NCBI GenBank assembly: GCA_020845705.1
Contig: JADLFH010000068.1
Coordinates: 1 to 64,000 of the forward strand
From: Microthrixaceae bacterium
GTDB lineage: Bacteria; Actinomycetota; Acidimicrobiia; Acidimicrobiales; Microtrichaceae
Direction: 5' to 3'
Length of the DNA: 64,000 bases
Below, piece after piece: positions 16,050 to 29,141 of this stretch. Each line of letters opens with the position of its first letter. Within the stretch, counting starts at the first letter, position 1. The translations under genes and the position numbers were made by a program. Under the pieces are notes generated by a model, which saw nothing but the letters and a program-made list of their open reading frames with translations, did no database searches and was not told where the DNA came from.

Positions 16050-17141
16050 GTGAAGTTCCGATGTGAGCGAGACGTGTTCGTGGAGGCCTTGGGCGCCGTG
16101 GGTCGAGCCGTGGGTACGAGAAGCAGTTCACCCGTGCTCAGTGGCGTCCACATGCAGCTCCAGGCCGGCAACCTGGTTCTGACTGCGACGGATCTCGACT
16201 TGACCATCTCGGCCGCCCTCGAGGTCAACGGAGATCTGGACGGTCGCGCGGTGATCCCCGCGAAGCTGGTGACCGAGATCGTGAGATCGCTGGAACCCGG
16301 TGCAGTGTCGATGGAGACCAACGGAGATCAGGCACACATCAGCGCGGGACGATCGCAGTTCTCCGTCAACGTGTACCCTGCCGACGAGTTCCCCCAGCTT
16401 CCCGTTCCGGGTGGCGAACCCGTCACCATCGATGCCTCCGCCTTGTCGGAAGGTCTTCGGCAGGTGGTGCCGGCGGCGTCGAGCGACGACTCCCGTCCCA
16501 TCCTCACAGGCGTCCTGTTGGCTGCTGAGTCCGAAGGTCTCCGTCTCGTGGCCACCGACTCCTACCGTCTCGCGGTACGCGACCTGCCCGGCACCTCGGT
16601 TCTCGGCGAGGGCCAACATGTGTTGATTCCCTCGCGTGCCCTCAACGAGTTGAACCGGGTGCTCGCGGGATCCGAGGAGGTAACGTTGGCGCTGGGCGAG
16701 CATGACGCCAGGTTCTCAGTCGGGTCGGTCACCCTCACCACCCGCCTGCTCGAAGGTGAGTTCCCCAACTACCGGGGCTTGATTCCGTCGACTCAGCCGA
16801 ACCGGTTGTTGGTCAGTCGTGCGGCTCTGTTGGACGCGGTGCGACGTGTACGCCTCCTGGCCCGTGAGGCCACCCCGGTTCGATTGACCCTGAGCTCGGA
16901 TTCCCTCGAGCTGCTTGCACTCACTCAGGACATCGGCCAGGCGAGCGAGTCGGTGGATGCGAAGTACGAGGGATCAGAGCTGACGGTGGCTTTCAATCCC
17001 GAGTACCTCCTCGACGGCCTGGAAGTGACCCCGGGCGACGAGGTCTCGCTCGAGACGGTCGATGCCCTCAAGCCGGCGTTGCTGCGCTCCACCGAGTCCG
17101 CCGACTTCCTCTATCTGTTGATGCCAGTTCGAGTGTCGTGA
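16050..17141 (+). CDS. dnaN: DNA polymerase III beta sliding clamp
   Basis: This 363-residue clamp has the three repeated DnaN domains. It starts MKFRCERDVFVEALGAVGRA and shows SSSPVLSGVHMQ, DSRPILTGVLL and FPNYRGLIP at the expected places, ending with FLYLLMPVRVS, the usual Met-Pro-x-Arg clamp terminus. It tethers the polymerase to DNA. The start is GTG 16050 with GGGAG upstream. The stop overlaps recF as GTGA. Confidence 0.97.
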   Translation: MKFRCERDVFVEALGAVGRAVGTRSSSPVLSGVHMQLQAGNLVLTATDLDLTISAALEVNGDLDGRAVIPAKLVTEIVRSLEPGAVSMETNGDQAHISAGRSQFSVNVYPADEFPQLPVPGGEPVTIDASALSEGLRQVVPAASSDDSRPILTGVLLAAESEGLRLVATDSYRLAVRDLPGTSVLGEGQHVLIPSRALNELNRVLAGSEEVTLALGEHDARFSVGSVTLTTRLLEGEFPNYRGLIPSTQPNRLLVSRAALLDAVRRVRLLAREATPVRLTLSSDSLELLALTQDIGQASESVDAKYEGSELTVAFNPEYLLDGLEVTPGDEVSLETVDALKPALLRSTESADFLYLLMPVRVS

Positions 17142-18259
17142 CGGCCCGACCCGTGATGCGGGTCGAGCGCCTCGAACTCCTCGGCTTCCGTTCCTATCGA
17201 GATGCAACGGTGGATTTCGCTCCGCGATTCACCGCAGTCCTCGGGGAGAACGGACAGGGAAAGACCAACCTTCTCGAAGCGATCGGGTACTTGTCCCGGT
17301 TGAGCTCGTTCCGCGGTGCCCCTCCGTCGGCGATGGTTGCAGCATCACAGGTCGCATCTGCGGATCAGCCTCGCCAGGCCGTCATCCGGGGGCAGCTCCG
17401 GGACGGCCGACGAGAGGTGTTGGTCGAGGCCGAGCTCCCGATCGAGGGAAGACCCCGTGTCTTGGTGAACCGCCAACCGCTGCGTCGTCGGGCAGATCTG
17501 CTGAAGTCGTTCCAGGTCAGTGTCTTCATGCCCGATGACCTGGAGTTGGTGAAGGAGGGCCCGGCGCTGCGTCGGAGCTACCTCGACGAGATCCTCGTTT
17601 CGGCGAGACCTTCGATGGCTGCGGTGGTGGCGGAGGTCGACAAGATCCTGAGACAACGCAACGTCCTTCTGAAGCAGGTCGGGCGCCGACTCAGCAGCGA
17701 AACCACCCTGACCCTCGACGTGTGGGATGAACGACTCGATGCCGCGGGATCACGTCTGGCCGAGCATCGGGTCGAGTTGCTCGCCCAACTTCAGCCCTAC
17801 GTCATCGAGGCGTACGACAAGGTGGCGAGCAGATCCGAGTCGGTCACGCTCCGGTACCTGTCGAGCTGGAGAGAGATGGGTCTTGCCGACGCGCTACGGG
17901 CAAGCCGCGACGACGACGTGCGGCGGCAGGTCTCTCTGGTCGGCCCCCACCGCGACGACATGGAGGTGCGCCTTGCAGGAATGGACTCGCGTCATCAGGC
18001 GAGCCAGGGCGAACAGCGGAGCCTGGCCTTCGCGCTGCGCCTCGCAGCACACCGATTCGTTACCGACGAGATCGGCGTGGCACCCGTCCTGTTGTTGGAC
18101 GACATCTTCAGCGAACTGGACCCGGGTCGCTCCGCTGCGCTGCTTGGCGCACTTCCCGAAGCTCAGGTCATCCTGACGTCGGCGACTCCACTTCCGAAGG
18201 GTGCCGATCCGGAGTTGGTTCTCGAGGTCCACGACGGGTCCGTCACAGCGGCGGGGTAG
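17138..18259 (+). CDS. recF: DNA replication and repair protein RecF
   Basis: This 373-residue SMC-like ATPase loads RecA at gaps. Walker A is GENGQGKTN, the ABC signature is ASQGEQRSLAFALRLAAH, and Walker B is VLLLDDIFSELD. The GTG start at 17138 overlaps the dnaN stop. The TAG stop at 18257-18259 is also the first three bases of the TAGCGT -10 hexamer of the next gene. Confidence 0.96.
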   Translation: MTARPVMRVERLELLGFRSYRDATVDFAPRFTAVLGENGQGKTNLLEAIGYLSRLSSFRGAPPSAMVAASQVASADQPRQAVIRGQLRDGRREVLVEAELPIEGRPRVLVNRQPLRRRADLLKSFQVSVFMPDDLELVKEGPALRRSYLDEILVSARPSMAAVVAEVDKILRQRNVLLKQVGRRLSSETTLTLDVWDERLDAAGSRLAEHRVELLAQLQPYVIEAYDKVASRSESVTLRYLSSWREMGLADALRASRDDDVRRQVSLVGPHRDDMEVRLAGMDSRHQASQGEQRSLAFALRLAAHRFVTDEIGVAPVLLLDDIFSELDPGRSAALLGALPEAQVILTSATPLPKGADPELVLEVHDGSVTAAG

Positions 18260-18262
18260 CGT
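18257..18262 (+). promoter_or_regulatory. Leaderless -10 box of dciA, overlapping the recF stop
   Basis: TAGCGT, 7 bases, then ATG 18270. Its first three bases are the recF stop codon. Confidence 0.5.
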
Positions 18263-18269
18263 CGAGTCG

Positions 18270-23273
<5,004 letters not shown>

Positions 23274-23330
23274 CCAACCAACCGACACACCGCGCTTCCC
23301 CCGAAACAGGCAACTCCGAGGAGGATCCCG

Positions 23331-23660
23331 ATGCGCGAGCGCGGGTCGGTTACCGTGGTGGCGCTGATGATCGTGGGCATCACGGTCCTGATGCTGATGG
23401 CGACAGTAGGCACAACGGTCGGGGCCATTCGTCTTGGCAGGATCGAGGCCACAGCGGATCTCGCCGCACTGGCGGCGGCCACCGGCGGATACGGGGCGGC
23501 CGCGTCGGTGGCGGGTGCGAACGGCGCCTCGGTGACCAAGGCCGACTTCGACGGACCAAGAGTCACCGTTCGCGTGGCGCGCCGCGGCGGTGCTGCCACG
23601 GCGACGGCCGAGGTGGTCCTGTCAAGCCCTACGCCACAGCTCGCGACCGAGCCGCCCTAG
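23331..23660 (+). CDS. TadE/TadG-like single-pass membrane protein
   Basis: This 109-residue protein starts MRERGSVTVVALMIVGITVLM, a short basic N-terminus followed by one hydrophobic helix. Next comes IRLGRIEATADLAALAAA, the ADLAALAAA pattern seen in TadE/TadG-type pilus-assembly proteins and the helicase/secretion-neighbourhood family. The rest is small and Ala/Val-rich. No tad ATPase gene lies nearby, so any pilus role is uncertain. A clear GAGGAGG ribosome-binding site precedes the ATG. Its TAG stop doubles as the -10 of the next gene. Confidence 0.68.
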   Translation: MRERGSVTVVALMIVGITVLMLMATVGTTVGAIRLGRIEATADLAALAAATGGYGAAASVAGANGASVTKADFDGPRVTVRVARRGGAATATAEVVLSSPTPQLATEPP

Positions 23661-23663
23661 ACT
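23658..23663 (+). promoter_or_regulatory. Leaderless -10 box overlapping the upstream stop codon
   Basis: TAGACT, 6 bases, then GTG 23670. The TAG is the stop of the preceding gene. Confidence 0.5.
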
Positions 23664-23669
23664 CGTCCT

Positions 23670-24212
23670 GTGGCGCCCAATCCGTCTGAAGCCACGGTCG
23701 AGCGCGTGGTGGGCTCCGGCGCAGGTGACCGTCGTGCGCGAGATGCTCGTTCAGCTCGCCCCGCGGGCAACGGGAGGCGACGCAGAGCCGGCGAACCCCG
23801 TCGTCGTGAGCGCTTCGCGGCACGCAAGGTGCGACGTCTGATCCGCCACATCGACCCGTGGTCTGTTCTGAAGCTGTCACTCCTGTTGTTCCTCTGCCTC
23901 TGGGTGATCGTGATGATCGCGGGGGTGATCGTGTGGACCGTGGCCACAAGCACGGGCACGATCGACAAGATCGAGTCGATGGTCAACACGTTGCTCGGCC
24001 AGTCGAACTTCCGTTTCAACGGCGATTTCCTGTTCCGTCAGATGGGGATCATCGGCATGATCCTCACCCTGGCCATGACGGCCGCGACGACGGTCATGGC
24101 CGTGGTGTTCAACCTCATCAGCGACATAATCGGTGGGGTCTGGATAACCGTGATCGAGGAGGAGACCGCGCGACCCGTGTCCGGTTCGCCCAGCCCGCCG
24201 ACGCTCTTGTAG
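23670..24212 (+). CDS. DUF3566 family membrane protein
   Basis: This 180-residue protein has a basic, disordered N-terminus (about 1-65) and two helices: LSLLLFLCLWVIVMIAGVIV (about 69-90) and IIGMILTLAMTAATTVMAVV (about 126-146). The motif HIDPWSVLKLS and the pattern ending FNLISDIIGGVWITVIEE are diagnostic of DUF3566, an actinobacterial family placed just after gyrA (Rv0007 position). Its function is not established. Start GTG 23670 agrees with the leaderless hexamer. The tRNA-Ile gene follows. Confidence 0.85.
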   Translation: MAPNPSEATVERVVGSGAGDRRARDARSARPAGNGRRRRAGEPRRRERFAARKVRRLIRHIDPWSVLKLSLLLFLCLWVIVMIAGVIVWTVATSTGTIDKIESMVNTLLGQSNFRFNGDFLFRQMGIIGMILTLAMTAATTVMAVVFNLISDIIGGVWITVIEEETARPVSGSPSPPTLL

Positions 24213-24232
24213 ATTCACGGGCCGCTGTTCGC

Positions 24233-24309
<77 letters not shown>

Positions 24310-24360
24310 CGCGTATCGACCACATCGACGATCCAGCCCAATCCACTTACGGAGGACCTG

Positions 24361-24498
24361 ATGCGAGCGCTACGACGGGCCGGGGCCGCGATGCTGCTTG
24401 CGGGCCTCGTGGGGGCCCTGCTTCGGCTACGGGGCACTGGTGGAAAGCCGCCCCAGAACGGTGGGTGGCGCGAGCTGGCCGGCGACGAGCTGCGCTGA
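24361..24498 (+). CDS. Small membrane protein downstream of tRNA-Ile (DLW-39-like position)
   Basis: A 45-residue reading frame with a strong GGAGG ribosome-binding site 6 bases before the ATG. It has a basic start (MRALRRAG), one short hydrophobic stretch (AAMLLAGLVGALL) and a polar tail ending GGWRELAGDELR. Actinobacteria often carry a roughly 40-residue DLW-39 protein at this point after gyrA/tRNA-Ile; this one has a Trp-containing tail but not the exact DLW motif. Its stop is one base from the next GTG. Coding status rests on the ribosome-binding site and position. Confidence 0.55.
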   Translation: MRALRRAGAAMLLAGLVGALLRLRGTGGKPPQNGGWRELAGDELR

Positions 24499-24499
24499 C

Positions 24500-25495
24500 G
24501 TGACCGCCTTCTCGGTCGATGCCGGAGCGCCGATGATCGTCGATGGCCTCGGCGCCGTCGGGATCAGGGTGGCTCGTGAGCTGGCGGGAACCCCGGGCCT
24601 GGGGCCCGTGATATTGCGCTCGGCCCATGAGCAACGCCATCAGCTCGCCGTCGAGGCACTGGGGGACCGCGTTCGGCCATGGAGGAAGAGCGACGAGCAG
24701 TTGGGTGGCACGGTGATCCTCGCCCGCGAAGCCGAGGCACACCCGGACCTCGTCAGGCGTCATGTCGAGGCCGGTCGAAACGTGGTGTCGTGTGCGGACG
24801 ACCCTGAGGTTGTACGAGAGCTGATCGAGCTGGATGACTTGGCGAGGGCGTCAGGCTCTGTCCTGGTGGTCGGCGCGGCTTGCTCGCCGGGCCTGTCGTG
24901 CCTTCTTGCCAGACACGCGGCCAACAGTCTCGACAGCCTCATCTCGATCAACATCGCGATGGTCGGCGCAGGAGGACCCAGTTGCATCCAACGGAGACAG
25001 GACGCCGCGCACAACTTGGCTCCGGTGTGGCGTGACGGGGCGTGGGACACACCCCAGCCCGGGACGAAGTTGGCCTGGTTCCCTGATCCTGTCGGTGCCG
25101 TTGACGTGGGTCACGGGTCGCTGGTGGAGCCGCTCCTGTTGCGACGTGGGTTTCCCGAGGCGAAGCTGCTCACGGCATCGACGGCGGTGGGAGGACTCGG
25201 AGCCTCGCGCCTGTTGGACAGGGTGAGGCCGTGGCGTCGGGCAACCGCCGAGCCCGTGGGTGCGATTCGGGTCGAGGTGGTCGGAGAGATCGACGGTGAG
25301 GAAGCAATGGTGGTCTATGCCGTCGTCGATCGTCTCGCGGTGGCAGCGGCTGCACTTGCCGCAGTGGTGGCGCTCGATGTGGATCGCCTTCCGGCGGGTG
25401 TGTTCGCTGTCGGCGAACAGCGGGATCCCCTGCCTTGGCTAGTTGAGTTGGCCCGCCGTGGCATCAAGGCCGCCACCTTCGAGCCGTCGATCTGA
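24500..25495 (+). CDS. Saccharopine-dehydrogenase-like NAD(P)-binding protein
   Basis: This 331-residue protein starts with a Rossmann-type strand-loop (MIVDGLGAVGIRVARELA) in which DGLGAVG stands for the GxGxxG dinucleotide loop. HVEAGRNVVSCADDPEVV and VLVVGAACSPGLSCLLAR follow, the pattern of saccharopine-dehydrogenase-type oxidoreductases. The substrate is unknown. GTG 24500 lies one base after the small protein's stop, so the genes are coupled. A close family member with a known reaction cannot be named from sequence alone. Confidence 0.65.
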   Translation: MTAFSVDAGAPMIVDGLGAVGIRVARELAGTPGLGPVILRSAHEQRHQLAVEALGDRVRPWRKSDEQLGGTVILAREAEAHPDLVRRHVEAGRNVVSCADDPEVVRELIELDDLARASGSVLVVGAACSPGLSCLLARHAANSLDSLISINIAMVGAGGPSCIQRRQDAAHNLAPVWRDGAWDTPQPGTKLAWFPDPVGAVDVGHGSLVEPLLLRRGFPEAKLLTASTAVGGLGASRLLDRVRPWRRATAEPVGAIRVEVVGEIDGEEAMVVYAVVDRLAVAAAALAAVVALDVDRLPAGVFAVGEQRDPLPWLVELARRGIKAATFEPSI

Positions 25496-25537
25496 CCCGC
25501 TGATCGAGATTTTCGGTTCAGTTCTCGTCACCGCTTG

Positions 25538-25559
25538 TCGATTGGACTGGGACAATCGA
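25538..25559. promoter_or_regulatory. Inverted repeat upstream of the sigma-factor gene
   Basis: TCGATTG and CAATCGA are perfect 7-base arms with an 8-base spacer, 141 bases before the sigma start. The size suits a dimeric repressor site. The rest of the 204-base gap (25496-25699) shows no gene. Confidence 0.4.
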
Positions 25560-25699
25560 GCTGGGGTGACGACCTGCTGGGATGGACTTTCTGCCGCAGA
25601 AGTCGGCCCGAACGCGCCCACAAGAAAGAAATCCCTCAAGTCCCGCGCGCGGATCTGCCGATGACTCCTTCGTTGATGTGCGACAAGGAGAAATCACCG

Positions 25700-26605
25700 A
25701 TGCCCACCACCGAGACATCCCCTCTGACAGCGGACTCGAACCAGCAGGTCCAGACGCGACTGATCGAGGAGCATCTCCCGCTCGTGAACCACATCGTGTT
25801 CCAGGTGGCGGTTCATTTCCCCCGTCACGTCGATCGTGACGAACTGGTTCGTGCAGGTGCGCTGGGACTCGTCGAAGCCGCCCGCCGCTTCGACGAGTCG
25901 AAGGGAGTGCCGTTCCAACGCTTCGCCGCGCAGCGGATCCGTGGTGCGATCATCGACGCGGTTCGAGCGGCGGACTGGGCACCGCGCTCGGTGCGAAGCC
26001 TGGCGCGCAAGCTGGACTCGGTGGAGCAGCGTCTCGCCACCCGCCTCGGTCGTGTGCCGAGCATCTCCGAGATGGCCGAGGAGCTGGGTGTGGCCACGGC
26101 GGAGCTCTCCCGCCTTCAGGATCGACTGTTCCGCAGCGTGATCCTCGCGTTCGACCACCTGGTCGCGGAGACCGGCGACGAGGAGCTGACCCTGGTGGAC
26201 GTCTTGGCGGACAGCAGTGTCGTGGAACCCAGCGCCGAGCTGGAACAACGCGAGCTGCACGCCTACCTCCGTGACGCCATCGCCTTGCTGCCTGAGCGCC
26301 AGCGACTGGTGATCGTCGGCTACTTCCTCCAGGAGCGCACAAGCCAGGAACTGGCCAGGTTCCTCGGAGTGACCGAATCGCGCGTGTCGCAGATGCGAAC
26401 CGAAGCGCTCGAAGCCCTTCGGCGTGGCATTCAGGCGCAGTACGAGGCAGCCGAGGCGGATGAGGTGCCCGTGGGTCGCCAGGCGAAGCGCCGCGCGGGT
26501 TACGCGTCGGCGATCGGCGATCGTCGTGAGTTCAGCGACCGGATCTCCCTGGGCCGGGGTCTGGAGGATTCCGCGGTCGTCGAGGCGCTCATGGCTGCGG
26601 TGTGA
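25700..26605 (+). CDS. FliA/WhiG-type RNA polymerase sigma factor
   Basis: This 301-residue sigma-28-type factor has region 2 (LVRAGALGLVEAARRFDESKGVPFQRFAAQRIRGAIID, then ADWAPRSVR), region 3 (RVPSISEMAEELGVATAEL) and region 4 (LPERQRLVIVGYFLQERTSQELARFLGVTESRVSQMRTEAL). About 60 further residues follow region 4, longer than FliA or WhiG. No flagellar gene is in the window, so a developmental or stress role like WhiG is as likely as motility. ATG 25700 follows AAGGAG; an in-frame upstream start lacks a ribosome-binding site and is rejected. Confidence 0.88.
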   Translation: MPTTETSPLTADSNQQVQTRLIEEHLPLVNHIVFQVAVHFPRHVDRDELVRAGALGLVEAARRFDESKGVPFQRFAAQRIRGAIIDAVRAADWAPRSVRSLARKLDSVEQRLATRLGRVPSISEMAEELGVATAELSRLQDRLFRSVILAFDHLVAETGDEELTLVDVLADSSVVEPSAELEQRELHAYLRDAIALLPERQRLVIVGYFLQERTSQELARFLGVTESRVSQMRTEALEALRRGIQAQYEAAEADEVPVGRQAKRRAGYASAIGDRREFSDRISLGRGLEDSAVVEALMAAV

Positions 26606-26635
26606 GCCGTCGCCTGGCCTTGTGATCGGGGGTTT

Positions 26636-27361
26636 CTAGACCGCTGTGGCGGCGAGGAGGTTCGAGAGGGTCCCTGTGTCTCCGAAGACCTCGGCACTGT
26701 CGATCCCGCGGCGATTCCACAAGATCAGGAAGAGCTTGGCGCGAGAGGCGCGCACGGCGACATCGCCCTTGTGGTGGCCGTGTTGCCAGGTGAACCCCTC
26801 AGGCGAGATCCGCAACAGCCACTCGCCGTCGCCGTCGGTTGCGTGAAGGTGGACCGTTGCGGAGAGGCCTGGTTGCGGCTTGAACCATCGTGCCGACTCC
26901 AGTTCGCACCACTCGTCCACCCCGACGACCGCGAGGTCACCATCGATCGGGTCGGGTGATCCGCCGGCGGTCTGGCCATCCCAGCGGTGAAGCACCGTCT
27001 CGAGCGTCTGGCGCCGTAGCCACCACCGGAGGTCGGCGTCGCCGGCGAAACCCCAACAAGGCCTGTCCAGATCGGTGGTGCAGAACCGCTCGATGAGAGA
27101 GTCGATCCCATCGACGATCCACGAACCGAGGTGGGTTCCCGGACCCGGCCGGGGAGGGAAGTCCGGCCAGTCCGCTGTCGGGGCGGACTCCGTGGCACGA
27201 CCAGCCCAACGGTGAACCCGCCCGAGGTGAATCAGGAGCTCGCGGAGGTTCCAGCCGGGACAAGTCGGCACCGCCAAGTCCAGATCACCGCCGGCCAGGC
27301 TCAACAGCGCTGCGCGGTCCTCGCGCAGCGAACCGATCAGAAGCTCGGTCGACTCGGTCAT
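26636..27361 (-). CDS. Maleylpyruvate isomerase family mycothiol-dependent-type enzyme
   Basis: This 241-residue protein has the DinB-like four-helix fold of the MDMPI family: early VPTCPGWNLRELLIHLGRVHRW with a metal-binding His, later LRRQTLETVLHRWD with a second His, and a C-terminal SCP2-like region (WLLRISPEGFTWQ, LILWNRRG). Family members use mycothiol or act as metal-dependent transferases; the substrate here is unknown. ATG 27361 overlaps the stop of the phosphatase gene (ATGA), so the pair is co-translated. Its 3' end faces the sigma gene across 30 bases. Confidence 0.82.
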   Translation of the reverse strand: MTESTELLIGSLREDRAALLSLAGGDLDLAVPTCPGWNLRELLIHLGRVHRWAGRATESAPTADWPDFPPRPGPGTHLGSWIVDGIDSLIERFCTTDLDRPCWGFAGDADLRWWLRRQTLETVLHRWDGQTAGGSPDPIDGDLAVVGVDEWCELESARWFKPQPGLSATVHLHATDGDGEWLLRISPEGFTWQHGHHKGDVAVRASRAKLFLILWNRRGIDSAEVFGDTGTLSNLLAATAV

Positions 27362-28119
27362 TGCAGTACCGAGAGCAACTGGTCGTGGATGTGTCCGTTC
27401 GTGGCGACGAAACTCCCCTTCCGGGGATCGGCCGACCCGTCGAAGGCCGACCAGCGCCCGCCGGCTTCGGAGATGATCACCTGACAGGGGGCGATGTCCC
27501 ACAAGTTGATGGTCGGATCGACCATGGCTTCGATACGACCAGTTGCCACGAGCAGGTATCCGTAGCCGTCGCCCCAGGTGCGCATGCCGATTCCGCTGTC
27601 ATGGACCTTGTCCAGAAGTGAACGGTCCCACCAGTCGTAACCAGAGGTGCTCAGCATCGATCCCTTGATCGTCGCGTGGTGGTTGACGTGGCACGGGACG
27701 CCGTTGAACTTGCAGCCCAGCCCTCGGCCGGCTGCGACGACCTCGTCGATGGCCGGGACGTTGATGACACCGATGGCCGGTCCGTGCTCATCCTCCAGAT
27801 AGAGCAGGTTCGTGTAGAGGCCGACGCCTCGGGTGAAGCTGACCGTGCCGTCGATCGGGTCGATGACCCACTGTCGGCCGCTGGAGCCGATCTTGTCGGC
27901 TTCCTCCTCTCCATGTATCCCGTCGTCGGGGAACCGGGCCTCGATGCGCTCACGGATGAAGCGCTCAGCCCGACGGTCGGCGAGGGTCACCGGGGTGCCA
28001 TCGAGCTTGTGCTCTATGTCAAGCTCCGCGGCGCGGAACATCTCGAGGGTCATGCGGCCGGCTTCCTTGACGATGTCCACGGCGAAGTCGAGCAGCTCGG
28101 GGTCGATGGGTGTGCTCAC
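27358..28119 (-). CDS. Inositol monophosphatase family protein (HisN-like)
   Basis: This 253-residue Mg2+-dependent phosphatase shows the family signatures GEEE for metal, WVIDPIDGTVSFTRG (metal and phosphate site) and the C-terminal WDIAPCQVIISEAGG. The SFTRG continuation and the DGYGYLLVATGRIEAMVDP segment resemble actinobacterial histidinol-phosphatases (HisN), so a role in histidine synthesis is possible; no his genes are nearby. The start is GTG 28119 (VSTPIDPELLDFA). A CAGACT hexamer 6 bases upstream is one base away from the leaderless pattern. Confidence 0.83.
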   Translation of the reverse strand: MSTPIDPELLDFAVDIVKEAGRMTLEMFRAAELDIEHKLDGTPVTLADRRAERFIRERIEARFPDDGIHGEEEADKIGSSGRQWVIDPIDGTVSFTRGVGLYTNLLYLEDEHGPAIGVINVPAIDEVVAAGRGLGCKFNGVPCHVNHHATIKGSMLSTSGYDWWDRSLLDKVHDSGIGMRTWGDGYGYLLVATGRIEAMVDPTINLWDIAPCQVIISEAGGRWSAFDGSADPRKGSFVATNGHIHDQLLSVLQ

Positions 28120-28194
28120 CCGTTCAGTCTGCCGGAAGCTCAACAGGGAGGCGTGCGTGCCGACGGGTTCGCTGTGCAAGGGGAGAGGACCGAC

Positions 28195-28536
28195 ATGACC
28201 TTCATCACCACCGACTGCCCCGGATGCGGTGAGGTGGAGATCCCGCTGGGGGATGTGACCCTCAGGGTGTGCGAGGACGACGATTCGGCTCGCTGTGCAA
28301 TCCGCTGTGTCCACTGTGGGGCACGCTTCTCGAAGCGGGTGGAGGACGGCATGAGCCTGCTGCTCGTCGCCGTAGGCGTTGAAGTCGACCCGTGGACCCG
28401 GCCCGCTGAGGTCGATGAGCGACCGTTGCACCTCTCGCCGATCGCGCTCGAGGAGATCGAGCAGTTCGTCTCGTCGCTGCGCGCGGCGGACAACCCGCTG
28501 AGCCTCCTGCCCAGCCCGGAGTGGCCCGCCGTCTAA
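28195..28536 (+). CDS. Putative zinc-ribbon protein, function unknown
   Basis: This 113-residue protein has two Cys pairs, CPGCG near the N-terminus and CVHCG about 35 residues later, plus extra Cys at RVC and RCA between them. This suggests a rubredoxin-like zinc ribbon followed by a helical C-terminus (LSPIALEEIEQFVSSLRAADNPLSLL). I do not recognise the family. ATG 28195 is preceded by GGGGAGAGGA, a good ribosome-binding site. It is divergent from the phosphatase gene. Confidence 0.68.
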   Translation: MTFITTDCPGCGEVEIPLGDVTLRVCEDDDSARCAIRCVHCGARFSKRVEDGMSLLLVAVGVEVDPWTRPAEVDERPLHLSPIALEEIEQFVSSLRAADNPLSLLPSPEWPAV

Positions 28537-28566
28537 TTCCGACTTGGTTGGTCGGGATTCCTCGCG

Positions 28567-28572
28567 TAGCCT
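28567..28572 (+). promoter_or_regulatory. Leaderless -10 box of the DUF4395 gene
   Basis: TAGCCT, 6 bases, then ATG 28579. Confidence 0.5.
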
Positions 28573-28578
28573 GAGGGA

Positions 28579-29094
28579 ATGAGCAACGCGACCGAGGACT
28601 CACGACAAGGGCTGTTGAGTTTCCCAGAGGTTGTCAACGAGTATGCGGCTCGTACCGTCGCCACGGGCGTGGTGGTGATGTCCGCGACCTATGTCGTGAC
28701 CCGCTGGGGCTGGGTGCTGGTGCTATTGGCGTACGGTTTCCTGGCGCGAGTGGCGAGCGGGCCCAGATTCAGCCCGTTGGCCCTGCTGGCAACCCGTGTT
28801 ATCGTCCCACGCCTGCCCTTTTCGCAACGTTTGACACCCGGGCGGCCGAAGCGCTTCGCGCAGGGCATCGGGGCCACGTTGTCGCTGTCTGCGGTGATCG
28901 CCCGTGTGGGGTTCGATGCCGTGGGTGTGTCCCAAACGCTCGTCGGAATGATCTGTGCAGCGGCAACGCTCGAGGCTTCGATCGGTTACTGCTTGGGCTG
29001 CACCATCTTCGGTGCGCTGGTGCGTCGGGGTGTGATTCCCGAGTCCGCGTGTGAGGACTGCGCGGACATCTCGCGCCGCTCCGTGGCCGCCTGA
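28579..29094 (+). CDS. DUF4395 family membrane protein
   Basis: This 171-residue protein is predicted to have four transmembrane helices. Around ARTVATGVVVMSATYVVTRWGWVLVLLAYGFLAR and GVSQTLVGMICAAATLEASIGYCLGCTIFGAL it matches DUF4395, which usually sits near sulfur-transfer or thioredoxin genes. A Cys pair in YCLGC and another in CEDC near the C-terminus could be redox-active or metal-binding. Its function is unknown. Immediately downstream is the eroded IS1380 copy. Confidence 0.8.
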   Translation: MSNATEDSRQGLLSFPEVVNEYAARTVATGVVVMSATYVVTRWGWVLVLLAYGFLARVASGPRFSPLALLATRVIVPRLPFSQRLTPGRPKRFAQGIGATLSLSAVIARVGFDAVGVSQTLVGMICAAATLEASIGYCLGCTIFGALVRRGVIPESACEDCADISRRSVAA

Positions 29095-29141
29095 GACCAG
29101 GCTGCTTGGGGAGCAGGGCCGTCATTAGGGCCCGCCGCGAG

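Noticed and set aside
24310-24360. A tRNA-Ala after tRNA-Ile
   Set aside because: No cloverleaf is present; the small-protein ribosome-binding site follows directly.
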